Origin: Flaviaesturariibacter aridisoli
GTDB taxonomy: Bacteria > Bacteroidota > Bacteroidia > Chitinophagales > Chitinophagaceae
DNA length: 64,000 bases
Assembly: GCF_004343705.1 (NCBI RefSeq)
Contig: NZ_SKFH01000016.1
Span: 1-64,000, forward strand
Reading direction: 5' to 3'
Of this stretch, positions 16,865 to 24,850 are shown piece by piece; the first letter of the stretch is position 1; each line of letters starts with the position of its first letter. The position numbers and the translations under genes are program-made. Below the pieces are notes generated by a model. That model did no database searches, was not told where the DNA came from, and was given only the letters and a program-made list of their open reading frames with translations.

Positions 16865-17560
16865 ATGCTTTTCATGCGCTTCCGACTCCTGCCCCTGCTG
16901 TGCCCGCTCCTGCTCCTTTCCTGCGCCGATGCACCCACGCCTGCGCCCGAAGCGGAGGGGATGAAGGCGGTGACGGCGGTGTTCGGCGGGTCGGTGGATA
17001 CGGCACGCCGCGCACCCCGCAACTTCGTGCTGACACTGGCGCGCTCCGCGGCCGTGGACAACAACTATTTCCCTTCCAACAAGCACGTGGCCTCGGGCGC
17101 TGCCTATGCCTTTTACGAAGGCCTCGGCGCCGCCGCCGGCCGCTACGACAGCATCGTGGTGGGCGTGCAGCCCACGGGCCGCCCGTTGGAAGAAGCGACC
17201 TTCAGCCACGCCCAGCTGGCCGAGGCCGCCTCGGTGATGCCCTTCGTGCAGGAACTCACGGGTCGCCTGCGCCGCAAGCAATACGAGGGGCTGGCGAACT
17301 ACTTCGCGTACGACCCGGCGCTCATGACGCGTCCCCTCGACTCCGTGCTGGCTACCCTGCGCGCGCAAACCGAGCGCAACCGCTACGATACCTTTCAGCC
17401 CACGGGCTTCCGCCCGATGGAGCGCCCCGGCAGCAACCGACTGATCGTCGTATCCGGACTGCTTTCGCAGGACGGCGGCAAGCCCACGCCTTTCAGCGTG
17501 GCCGTAGATCCCGCATCGCAACCCCGGAAGGCGTATTTCGCGCTGTTTGCTTTGTATTAA
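16865..17560 (+). CDS. Lipoprotein of unknown function
   Basis: A 231-residue protein with a hydrophobic leader and lipobox LLSC (Cys about 19). The mature part has two sections, a beta-rich N-terminal half and a helical stretch near residues 115-175. I do not recognise a family. It begins 32 bases after the previous lipoprotein gene in the same direction, so the three genes desaturase, lipoprotein, lipoprotein may form one unit. A second ATG nine bases downstream is also possible. Confidence 0.6.
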   Translation: MLFMRFRLLPLLCPLLLLSCADAPTPAPEAEGMKAVTAVFGGSVDTARRAPRNFVLTLARSAAVDNNYFPSNKHVASGAAYAFYEGLGAAAGRYDSIVVGVQPTGRPLEEATFSHAQLAEAASVMPFVQELTGRLRRKQYEGLANYFAYDPALMTRPLDSVLATLRAQTERNRYDTFQPTGFRPMERPGSNRLIVVSGLLSQDGGKPTPFSVAVDPASQPRKAYFALFALY

Positions 17561-17610
17561 GAAAGCTGTTCCCACGAGGGCTGCTCCCTTAAAAAGATGC
17601 ATTTCCCACA

Positions 17611-18029
17611 GGGCAAGGTTTCTCGCAGAGGGCGCAACGCGTTTTCGCAGAGGGCACGGAGACGTTTGCGCTACCAACAGATACGTGGGCCGTTCAGCAG
17701 ATCTGAAGCGTTGCTTCGGCCCGGGTGCGGGAGGGCTGCAAGCAGCGAAGGAAAGGCAACATTCTTTCCCGGCGAGGGCGGCCTTCGGCCGCCCTCGCCC
17801 TTTATTATCCCTTCCTTGACGGCCGTCATCCCGTTCGCCTGCGAACGGGATCTCTTGCGAAAGAGGAATGCGTATTGCGAACAGGGCCTCGCCTGCCCAA
17901 TGTTCGCCCTTCCGCTGCTTGCAGCCCTCTTGCACCCCTAATGATAATCGACCTGCACAACCGGAAGTCCTGTCCAAGTGTCCTGTTGGTGAAGTACCAG
18001 CCTCGGTGCCCTCTGCGAGAAACCTTGCC
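17611..18029. repeat. 419-bp fold-back element with nested inverted repeats
   Basis: The 515-base space between two genes is filled by this structure. The outer arms 17612-17633 and 18008-18029 are perfect 22-bp inverted copies (GGCAAGGTTTCTCGCAGAGG...). Inner arms near 17727-17765 and 17898-17932 (GAGGGCTGCAAGCAGCG / CGCTGCTTGCAGCCCTC) are also inverted, and a third GC-rich hairpin (GAGGGCGGCC-TTC-GGCCGCCCTC) lies inside at about 17773-17796. Several short frames in it are not considered genes. Confidence 0.75.
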
Positions 18030-18076
18030 TTGAGGGGAATGCCGATCTACCCGTCCCGTTGCTACCTTGAAGCCCC

Positions 18077-18448
18077 ATGGCGTCCTTCCTGCTTTCCCTG
18101 GCCTACCGTGTGTTCCGGAATCCCTTCGGCGCCTGGGCCCTGCTGGCCCTCACCCTGGCGCTGGGCATCACGGCGCTGCTCAAAGCCCTGTGCTGGCTGC
18201 TGGCGCCGGTGCTGCTGCGCCCCGACACGCTGCGCAGCTTTTTCCAGCTGGCGCCCTTCGGCTTCATCCCGCTGGCGCTCTACCTGGGCCTTGCCGAATA
18301 CCGCTGGAAAACGATGCAGCAGGGCCGCCACCCCGTGGCCCGCTGGAGCACCCGCAACGCGCTGCTCGCCGTTACGCTCTGGCTGCTGGCGCTGCTGGGG
18401 CTGCTGCTGTTCAATGTAAAGGCGTTTCCCGCCGCCCCGGTTTCCTGA
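18077..18448 (+). CDS. Small membrane protein
   Basis: A 123-residue protein with three or four hydrophobic helices (residues about 15-45, 58-72 and 93-113) and few charged residues. No family recognised. The ATG lies just after the fold-back element and is preceded by TACCTTGAAG, a weak promoter-like word also seen ahead of other genes here. Confidence 0.55.
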   Translation: MASFLLSLAYRVFRNPFGAWALLALTLALGITALLKALCWLLAPVLLRPDTLRSFFQLAPFGFIPLALYLGLAEYRWKTMQQGRHPVARWSTRNALLAVTLWLLALLGLLLFNVKAFPAAPVS

Positions 18449-18544
18449 TTACCGCCTGCTCCGTGGCCACAAGCACCGCCACCGTGCCCGCGCAACCCGT
18501 TGAAGAAATACCTACCTTACCGGTACAACCAGCCTACTACCGCC

Positions 18545-19525
18545 ATGAACGTACGCAGCACTTACGCCCTGCCCAGCCTCCTTTTGCCGGCCCTGCTCCT
18601 GGGCGCGTGCGAAAAGAAAAGCACCGTGCCGCCGCCGGCTACGCCCTACAACGGCCCGCGCGACACACTCACAACCGGCTGGTCGGCCTACAACACGGGC
18701 CTGCCCGGGAGCATCTACGACATCTACTTCACCGACAACCAGCGTGGCTACGCCTGCGGCACGGCGGGCATCTACCGCTCCACCAACGGGGGCACTTCGT
18801 GGGTGGACTATGCCTCGCCCTATAACCCGGGTAATATCGCGGCCTTCGGCAGCAGCGCCGCCGTGTTTACCGGCACCGACAACAAGATCATCAAGACCAT
18901 CGACGGCAGCAGCTTCTTCTCGTATATCTATAACACGCGCGATGTGTTCACGAACTTCCACGACGTATACATGCCTGCGGCCGGCACCTGCTACGCCACC
19001 AGCGCCCGCTATTTCTGGAAGATTAATCCCAGCTCGCAAGCGGCCGATACGCTGTACAATTTCGGCTCCTTTGCCAACACCCGCACAACGCTCCACTTCA
19101 TCGACGCGTCCAACGGCTGGGTGAATCGGGAGGGGCGCCTCTACCGCACGGCCGACGGCGGCACGAGTTGGACCGCCGGCTTCAGCGCCAGCGGCAACGC
19201 CGGGGGTATCGAATTCCTGAATGCCCAGACGGGCTACTTCGCGGCGGGCCGCACCGTGTACAAGACCGTCGACGGCGGCGCCACGGCCACGCCCGTGCTG
19301 ACGGCCTATACCGGCACGACGGGTTATATGGACGTGGACTTCCTCGACAGCGCCAACGGCTACGTGAGCGACGGCAGGCGGGTGTATAAAACCACCGACG
19401 GCGGCGCCCGCTGGAACGTGGTGCTCGTGTTCCTGAACCTCACCATCAACGAGATCCACTTCAGCGCGGCCAACCGCGGCTGGGCCGCCTGCAACTACGG
19501 CTACGTGGCCCGCTTCGTACAATAA
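18545..19525 (+). CDS. Lipoprotein with YCF48/BNR-type beta-propeller repeats
   Basis: A 326-residue exported lipoprotein (lipobox LGAC, Cys about 21) made of repeated blades of the YCF48/BNR type: T-D-N-Q-R-G-Y-A-C-G...YRSTNGGTSW, DASNGWVNREGRLYRTADGGTSW, NAQTGYFAAGRTVYKTVDGG and SANGYVSDGRRVYKTTDGGARW. The T/S-x-D/N-G-G-x-x-W Asp-box is visible in most blades. Such proteins are surface or periplasmic propellers with varied partners. The start at 18545 is chosen because it opens the signal peptide; an upstream in-frame ATG lacks one. Confidence 0.75.
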   Translation: MNVRSTYALPSLLLPALLLGACEKKSTVPPPATPYNGPRDTLTTGWSAYNTGLPGSIYDIYFTDNQRGYACGTAGIYRSTNGGTSWVDYASPYNPGNIAAFGSSAAVFTGTDNKIIKTIDGSSFFSYIYNTRDVFTNFHDVYMPAAGTCYATSARYFWKINPSSQAADTLYNFGSFANTRTTLHFIDASNGWVNREGRLYRTADGGTSWTAGFSASGNAGGIEFLNAQTGYFAAGRTVYKTVDGGATATPVLTAYTGTTGYMDVDFLDSANGYVSDGRRVYKTTDGGARWNVVLVFLNLTINEIHFSAANRGWAACNYGYVARFVQ

Positions 19526-19563
19526 CGGCGCTCCTGCCTGCCATGACCGGTCACCCCTCCATG

Positions 19564-19836
19564 AATGTTGCGGGAGGGGTCTGCAACATTCATTCTGGTA
19601 AAATGAACATTGCGGGAGGGGCTTGCAACGTTCATTTTACCATCCGCAACATTCATTTTGTCATCGGAAACGTTCGTTTCGCCAACCGCAATGTTCCTTC
19701 CGGCATCCGCAACGTTGCTTTTGCGGCCGTGAACATTCCGGTTGCCATCCGCAACATGAAGTGGGGCGGCGCCAACGTTCCCTTCCGGACCCGCAACCTT
19801 CGGGGCCGGTGCCGCAACCTTGCAGGCGGGGTACCG
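19564..19836. repeat. Thirteen exact-length 21-bp tandem units
   Basis: Thirteen consecutive 21-base units each begin AAC or AAT followed by RTTC or a close variant, with CCATCCGC as the commonest ending. There is no length variation across the array. It occupies most of the 384-base gap between two genes. The units keep an open frame on the plus strand (a heptad beginning Asn-Val/Ile in every unit), but no clear ribosome site or continued protein supports translation. Confidence 0.85.
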
Positions 19837-19909
19837 TATTTTCCGACCGTATTTCTACGTTGGCCGGAATGGCCGGGCTTACTAGATTCGGTTTCTAAAT
19901 TCTTATTTC

Positions 19910-20281
19910 ATGGCAAACACAAACCCCAGGATCCGCATTCCGCAGGATCCCAAAGGACTGCTGGCGCTGGCCGGCGACGTGAGCGCCCAACATGTGCTGC
20001 TGGGCGCGGCATCTCCCCTCAACGCGATGGAAGACAACAACTGGACGCAGGTACTCCCCGACCTGCAAAAAGCGACGTCCCTCCAGGAAAAGATCACCGC
20101 CATGGAGCGCCAGCTCGAAGAGCTGTACGGCGAGCGCAACCGCTACCTCCCCGCCATCAAGGGCGCCGTTACCGCCAGCCGCGACGCGCTGAAAGGCACC
20201 TATGCAAAGAATTTGAAGAAACTGGGTGAGTTCGGCTTTACGGTCGATCACACGCCGAAGGCGAAGAAAGTTACGGGTTAG
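19910..20281 (+). CDS. Hypothetical soluble protein with a coiled-coil centre
   Basis: A 123-residue cytoplasmic protein, no signal peptide. Residues about 57-80 form a charged amphipathic helix (LQEKITAMERQLEELYGERN) likely to be a coiled coil, followed by a basic C-terminus. I do not recognise a family, although the size and the codon use resemble its neighbours. The gene ends directly at a strong terminator hairpin. Confidence 0.6.
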   Translation: MANTNPRIRIPQDPKGLLALAGDVSAQHVLLGAASPLNAMEDNNWTQVLPDLQKATSLQEKITAMERQLEELYGERNRYLPAIKGAVTASRDALKGTYAKNLKKLGEFGFTVDHTPKAKKVTG

Positions 20282-20290
20282 GAAGAAGGA

Positions 20291-20316
20291 GCCGGGCGCT
20301 CGCCCGGCTTTTTTTT
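20291..20316 (+). terminator. Intrinsic terminator
   Basis: GCCGGGCG-CT-CGCCCGGC is an eight-base-pair perfect stem followed by eight T residues, ten bases after the stop of the preceding gene. Confidence 0.9.
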
Positions 20317-20349
20317 AAAAGCAATAAGAGGCTGTCTAAAATTAATTCT

Positions 20350-20615
20350 TTGGAAATGCGTCGGTAACGAACTGCCCCGGAGGGGCAGCCTGTCGGTAGC
20401 CCCGGGTGCAACCCGGGGTTAATGCGGGTAGGAACAAAGCGCATCCGCCAGCTGGCGGGGTGCCACCGCATAGAATGGGCCTTCCCCGGGGGCTTAAGCC
20501 CCAGGGATAAAATGGCGCCCCTACAGGGCGCGCCTTCGCGGCCGGGCGTATCCTACCCCGGGCGTGCCGCCCGGGGCTAACGATATTCCGCCCCCTTCGG
20601 GGCGGGTACCTACCG
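20350..20615. repeat. Cluster of GC-rich palindromes
   Basis: Successive hairpins GCCCCGGAGGGGC, AGCCCCGGGTGCAACCCGGGG, CCGCCAGCTGGCGG, CCCCGGGGGCTTAAGCCCC, CGCCCCTACAGGGCG, CCCCGGGCGTGCCGCCCGGGG and CCGCCCCCTTCGGGGCGG follow one another. The arrangement is typical of a known type of dispersed bacterial repeat in which the loops are always GC-rich and non-coding. Nothing in the region from 20317 to 20744 looks like a gene. Confidence 0.75.
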
Positions 20616-20673
20616 CGCTTGTTTGGTGTTGCCATGCGATGACGCGTTTCGTGCCTATACGGACATGGTAACA

Positions 20674-20698
20674 AGACGCACATAGTGCGTCTCTACGG
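20674..20698 (+). repeat. REP-like palindrome, distant copy
   Basis: AGACGCACATAGTGCGTCTC followed by TACGG matches the palindromes around the RAYT gene at 38.7-39.5 kb, but lies 18 kb away. Confidence 0.75.
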
Positions 20699-20744
20699 AA
20701 CCCCGACTTAACTACTTCCTTCCCGAATGCCGTACCTTACCCGT

Positions 20745-21539
20745 ATGTCGCAATACATCATCGCCGGCGGCGCCTCGGGCAAAGAGCGCCTGGCGCTCCT
20801 CGGCCGCATCCTCAACGGCGGCACGCTCGACCTGCTGCGCCGCCTCGAGCCCGGCCCCGTACACCGCTTCCTCGACCTGGGCTGCGGGGGCGGATCGTTG
20901 TCAATAGCCGCCGCAAAGACCGGCTATGCCCAGCAGGTGACGGGCATCGACTTCGACGAAAAACTGATCGGGCTGGCGCGGAAAGATGCGGCCGAAGAGG
21001 GCGTTCCGAATGTCACCTTCACCCAGGGCGATGCGACTTCGTTCGACAGCACGGATACCTACGATGTCGCTTATGCGCGCTTCCTCTTTTCCCATATGAC
21101 CGACGCCGGAGCCGTGCTCCGCAACCTCGCCAGGGCCGCCCGCCCCGGCGGGCTCGTGCTGCTGGAGGACGTCGATTTTGCCGGCCACTTCTGCTACCCG
21201 GCCAGCGCCGCCTTTGACCGCTACGTAGACTGGTACGAGCGCGCCGCGCGGCACAACGGCCAGGACCCGCACGTTGGCCGCCGCCTGTTTGAACTCCTCG
21301 GCACCGCCGGCCTTCAAGAGGCCGGCTTCGACCTGCTGCAGCCCGTCTTTCACAAAGGCGCCGGCAAATGGATGGCGGTCTATACCCTCGAAAAGATCGG
21401 CCCGGCGCTGCTGCAGCAGGGGCTGGCAACGGAAGAAGAATGGCAGGTGACCGTGGATGAACTGAAAGCCTTTACCGCCGACCCGCGCACGATCATCAGC
21501 ATGCCGCGGATCTTCCGGGCCTGGGCCCGCCTTCGCTGA
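20745..21539 (+). CDS. Class I SAM-dependent methyltransferase
   Basis: A 264-residue enzyme with the Rossmann-fold motif I FLDLGCGGGSLSIA at about residues 46-59, motif II VTGIDFDEKLI, motif III-like FTQGDAT and a GGLVLLEDVDF strand. It transfers a methyl group from S-adenosylmethionine; the substrate is not evident, and the C-terminal helical cap suggests a small molecule. The start at MSQYIIAGG is preferred because TACCTTACCCGT immediately precedes it and because the upstream six residues are unrelated to the fold. Confidence 0.85.
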   Translation: MSQYIIAGGASGKERLALLGRILNGGTLDLLRRLEPGPVHRFLDLGCGGGSLSIAAAKTGYAQQVTGIDFDEKLIGLARKDAAEEGVPNVTFTQGDATSFDSTDTYDVAYARFLFSHMTDAGAVLRNLARAARPGGLVLLEDVDFAGHFCYPASAAFDRYVDWYERAARHNGQDPHVGRRLFELLGTAGLQEAGFDLLQPVFHKGAGKWMAVYTLEKIGPALLQQGLATEEEWQVTVDELKAFTADPRTIISMPRIFRAWARLR

Positions 21540-21571
21540 CGCTACGGCGGGCGGCCGCAAGCGGCCTTGTT

Positions 21572-21650
21572 CGCTACGGCACAACGGCGCGGCGGCGCCA
21601 CGACACGCTACTGCTGGTTAAACGTATCGTAGCGCCGTTGTGTCGTAGCG
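21572..21650. repeat. Inverted repeat in the methyltransferase-hydrolase gap
   Basis: CGCTACGGCACAACGGCGC at 21572-21590 and GCGCCGTTGTGTCGTAGCG at 21632-21650 are inverted with one mismatch. Further GC-rich hairpins (GCGGCCGCAAGCGGCC upstream, CGCCGCAGGCG and GCCGCTTGCGGC downstream) continue to about 21690. The rest of the gap to 21776 shows nothing further. Confidence 0.65.
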
Positions 21651-21776
21651 ACGTTGCGACGCGCCGCAGGCGCAACCGCCGCTTGCGGCGCCCCCGACCC
21701 TGGTTTCGGTGGAGGGGTCTGGAAAAAGACTTGGCCCTTGCCGGGTTTCTGCGGAACTTGATCGCAAATCGCTTCC

Positions 21777-22544
21777 ATGAGCTTCCGTCGCTTCCTGCTC
21801 CTGCTGCTTTGTGCCTGCGGACTCCATGCCGCGCAAGCGCAGCCCCCGCGCTTCAGCCGCCAATCCTTTGTGTCCGACAAGGGCGACACCCTGCGTTACC
21901 GCCTGCTGGAGCCCGACTACAATAAGGGCCGCCGCTACCCGCTGGTGATCTTCCTGCACGGCTCCGGGGAGCGCGGCAACGACAACGAGTCCCAATTGAA
22001 GTGGGGCGTCGGCGCCTTTGCCAGCGACGAGAACATGAGCCAGTACCCCGCCTACGTCCTCGCGCCGCAATGCCCGGCCGGCCAGCAGTGGGGCCACTTC
22101 AACAACTTCGGCGACGTGCAGGGCGCGCGCCTGGACGCTGCCCCCAGCAAACCGATGGAGCTGGTGCTGGCGCTCGTGCGCAAGCTGTGCGCGCAGGGCC
22201 TCATCGACACGACCCGCATCTACCTCACCGGCCTTTCGATGGGCGGCATCGGCACCTTCGACGCGCTGCAGCGTTACCCGAAGCTGTTTGCAGCCGCCGT
22301 GCCCGTGTGCGGCGGCGGCGACCTCAGCGGGGCGCCCGTATTCGCCGGCGTGCCGATCTGGATCTACCACGGCGCCGAAGACCCGGCGGTGCTCCCCGAC
22401 TATTCGATCCAGATGGTGCAGGCGCTGACCAAAGCCGGCGCCCACCCGGGCTTTACACTGCTTCCCGAGGTAGGCCACTTTTCCTGGATCGCGGCGTATA
22501 ACGACAAGATGCTGCTGCAGTGGTTGTTCCGGCAGCATAAGTGA
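21777..22544 (+). CDS. Secreted alpha/beta-hydrolase (esterase or peptidase-like)
   Basis: A 255-residue exported hydrolase. A signal peptide (ending HAAQA) precedes an alpha/beta-hydrolase domain. The oxyanion-type strand FLHGSGERGND, nucleophile elbow GLSMGGIGTF (Ser in GLSMGG), acid in YHGAEDPAV and the histidine in EVGHFSW are all present, so the triad is complete. It resembles periplasmic carboxylesterase/feruloyl-esterase-like and poly-hydroxyalkanoate depolymerase-like proteins; the substrate is not known. Confidence 0.82.
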   Translation: MSFRRFLLLLLCACGLHAAQAQPPRFSRQSFVSDKGDTLRYRLLEPDYNKGRRYPLVIFLHGSGERGNDNESQLKWGVGAFASDENMSQYPAYVLAPQCPAGQQWGHFNNFGDVQGARLDAAPSKPMELVLALVRKLCAQGLIDTTRIYLTGLSMGGIGTFDALQRYPKLFAAAVPVCGGGDLSGAPVFAGVPIWIYHGAEDPAVLPDYSIQMVQALTKAGAHPGFTLLPEVGHFSWIAAYNDKMLLQWLFRQHK

Positions 22545-22619
22545 AGAAAGGTTTAGTGAGGTTTAGAAGGGTTAAGAAAGGTTGGAGCACTTTGTACATT
22601 TTTGAAAAATCGTGACGCG

Positions 22620-23300
22620 ATGAAACAAGCCGTACTCGGATTCGGCAACAGCAGCAAGCCCGTGCTGGAAAGCCGGGAAGCGCTTTTCCCGGGGTGGACC
22701 TTCGGCGTGCTCGACAGCTGGTCGGTAGTGCAAACGCTGCAGGTGCCGGAAGTAGACGAAGACGGTGCGGAGACGGTGTTCTTTTCCGACTACAGCCAGT
22801 TTATCGAGGAGCCTTCGGTGGGCCTGCGCTTCGGCGGGGACAAATACCGCCCGTCCGACACGGAGAAAATGCTCCGTTTTCTGCCGCACTACGAAGACTT
22901 CCTGGAAGCGGAGAAAACCGGCTTGCCGGCCATCACGGAAAGCCTGCGCCCATTCGGCCGCATCGTGGCGACGGCCGACTTGTCGGCGGCGCTCGCCACT
23001 TGCTGGCTGGCGGACTTACTGCGCGTGTTGGCACCCTACGGACCCGAACTGATCGTACTTTCTGTTTACCCGGCGCCGTTCCAGGGCGAGCGCACCCGGC
23101 GCTTCGCACAGGGAGTGAGCGAAGCCCTCATGGACCTGCCGGTGAAGCATTTTACGCTGTTCAGCGCCGACGTTGGCCGCGACTGCGGCCACATGACCCT
23201 GCCGCAGTATTTCAACGTGCTGCAAAGTCTCCACGGCGATGCGCTCAGCGCTTGCCTCAGGGGTGAAGCGCCCGATCCCGAATGGTTTCAGGCGATCTGA
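22620..23300 (+). CDS. Hypothetical protein, possibly a divergent tubulin/FtsZ-like fold
   Basis: A 226-residue soluble protein that I do not confidently recognise. The N-terminal strand QAVLGFGNSS and a mid-region strand-helix-strand (residues about 113-170, RIVATADLSAALATCWLADLL then LIVLSVYPAPFQGERTRRFAQG) are laid out like the GTPase core of FtsZ, where GGGTGTGAAP is followed by TVAVVTKPFxFEGxRR. The glycine-rich phosphate loop itself is not conserved here, so GTP binding is doubtful. It stands alone. Reported as unknown with a structural suggestion only. Confidence 0.5.
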   Translation: MKQAVLGFGNSSKPVLESREALFPGWTFGVLDSWSVVQTLQVPEVDEDGAETVFFSDYSQFIEEPSVGLRFGGDKYRPSDTEKMLRFLPHYEDFLEAEKTGLPAITESLRPFGRIVATADLSAALATCWLADLLRVLAPYGPELIVLSVYPAPFQGERTRRFAQGVSEALMDLPVKHFTLFSADVGRDCGHMTLPQYFNVLQSLHGDALSACLRGEAPDPEWFQAI

Positions 23301-23349
23301 AAACGGATCTGATACCTGCGCACGTCGTCTAGGTGAAAGCTTCTTATTG

Positions 23350-23357
23350 TAACTTTC
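23350..23357 (+). promoter_or_regulatory. -7 box TAACTTTC
   Basis: Near match to TAnnTTTG, six bases before the ATG at 23364. Confidence 0.4.
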
Positions 23358-23363
23358 AACAGC

Positions 23364-23978
23364 ATGCTCCTCCGGTTTCTTTTCCTTATTTCTTCATTCA
23401 ATCCTTTGTTGCCGGCGGCCCAAACCTGCCGCCACACGAAGCTGTCGCGGCAGTTCGACCTGCGGGTGCAGCTGCAGCGCCGGGAAGGTGACGACGAGCA
23501 TTCGGGCATCATCCACATCCGTATTTATTCGAAAGGAAAAGCGACGCCGCGGCAACGGCTGGAGCTTCCATCGGCGCTGCTCTATTCCTCCGAATACGCC
23601 GGCTGCAGCAACGTGCGCTCCTACAGCACAGGATGGGGCAACCAGCGCGAAGTGGTGGACCAGGACTTTGGCGACATCGTGGTGGCCGACCTCAATTTCG
23701 ACGGCCGCGACGACCTGGCCGTGAAGCACGACTCGGGCGGCAACTCGGGCGCCTATTATACATTTTACCTGCAGCAGCCCGACGGCACTTTTGCGCTCCA
23801 TGCTTTTCTCACCCGCGAGGTACAGGTGTTTCCCGAAAAGCGCGACCGGCGGCGCCGTGAGCTTACGGCTGCCTGGCCGCACTACTGCGGCGTGGGGCTG
23901 CATACCTACCGTTGTGCCACCGACGGGAACACCTATCGCTTTGTGCGGCGAAAGATGCTGGGCAATTGCGAGTATTGA
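23364..23978 (+). CDS. XAC2610-like secreted protein
   Basis: A 204-residue exported protein. The signal peptide ends near PAAQ. The conserved part, DFGDIVVADLNFDGRDDLAV followed by SGAYYTFYLQ, is the XAC2610-type beta-propeller-derived segment, with a calcium-binding-like D-x-N-x-D-G-x-D loop. The C-terminus has paired cysteines (about 168, 175, 192) that may form disulfides outside the cytoplasm. The function of the family is unknown. Confidence 0.7.
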   Translation: MLLRFLFLISSFNPLLPAAQTCRHTKLSRQFDLRVQLQRREGDDEHSGIIHIRIYSKGKATPRQRLELPSALLYSSEYAGCSNVRSYSTGWGNQREVVDQDFGDIVVADLNFDGRDDLAVKHDSGGNSGAYYTFYLQQPDGTFALHAFLTREVQVFPEKRDRRRRELTAAWPHYCGVGLHTYRCATDGNTYRFVRRKMLGNCEY

Positions 23979-24040
23979 ATGGCTTTGCAGGAAAAACGGT
24001 TGTCCGTATACGTTTATCGGTTCTGGAGCGTTGAAGCGAT

Positions 24041-24802
24041 ATGCGCGCTCAATTCCTTGCCTTCTTTCTGCTATGTGCGGCAGGGGCAGCTGCCCAGGCG
24101 GATGCTTCGTTGACTTCAGCGCAACGGTTCGTGCAAGAGCATGGCATTCGCCTGAACACCGTCACGCCCCTGCCGGGCTTCCGTCTATATTACAACTGCG
24201 ACTCCTTCCTGTTCCTACGTGGTGATTTTGGCGACACCATTCGCATCTTGACACCGGGCCTATCATCCCGTACCTCTCAGGCCGAAATGCTGGAGCTGTT
24301 GCGATCGCCGGACTATGGCCGGACTGTTTTCGTGGAAAGCATCATGGACGATTCGGACCTCTATGTGAGCTATTACCGCGAAACGATGTTTTTGCGCCGG
24401 CATGATTCCTTGTTTGAATTTGTCGATACCTTGTCCTACCCGCCGCTGTATCAGGAAGTGCTGACGCGCTTGTTTTCCGACAGTACCAGCGATGCAGAAC
24501 AGGCCCGGCTTCAGGCCCGGCTCGACAGTATCCAAAAGGATCACGAGACGCGAAGCCGCCTTACCACCAAGTTGATCTTCGCGCCCAAAGCTTTTGCGAG
24601 AAGCCGGCGCCGGCGCTTTCCCCGGCGCCTCAACCCAGTGGGGGATTGGATCCTTCTCGAAGACAAGAGTCGTGTCATGGGCCGCTGGGTATATACCATC
24701 CGGATCAACAACAACGAAAAAAAAGGCGAAGAAACGAGTTATGCTTATGCGATTGATGAGCACTTCCGGTTCTTCTGGTGGGAGTTTTGCCCGGGACGCT
24801 GA
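24041..24802 (+). CDS. Secreted hypothetical protein
   Basis: A 253-residue exported protein with a signal peptide MRAQFLAFFLLCAAGAAAQ. The body is mixed alpha/beta, with a helical charged stretch at about residues 145-180 and an aromatic C-terminal end (FRFFWWEF). No family recognised. It lies 62 bases after the XAC2610-like gene in the same direction. Confidence 0.6.
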   Translation: MRAQFLAFFLLCAAGAAAQADASLTSAQRFVQEHGIRLNTVTPLPGFRLYYNCDSFLFLRGDFGDTIRILTPGLSSRTSQAEMLELLRSPDYGRTVFVESIMDDSDLYVSYYRETMFLRRHDSLFEFVDTLSYPPLYQEVLTRLFSDSTSDAEQARLQARLDSIQKDHETRSRLTTKLIFAPKAFARSRRRRFPRRLNPVGDWILLEDKSRVMGRWVYTIRINNNEKKGEETSYAYAIDEHFRFFWWEFCPGR

Positions 24803-24814
24803 TCATAGCGCATC

Positions 24815-24850
24815 GCGGAACTCCAAACTACAAACCCCAAACTACAAACT
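24815..24850. repeat. AACTACAAAC-type reiterated words
   Basis: CCAAACTACAAACCCCAAACT followed by further ACAAACTAC copies fills the space between the convergent hypothetical gene and uvrB. This is a low-complexity word set found only here. Confidence 0.45.

Noticed and set aside
17547-18033. Several short frames in the 17.6-18.0 kb gap
   Set aside because: They read the arms of the fold-back element. None has a start context or recognisable protein.
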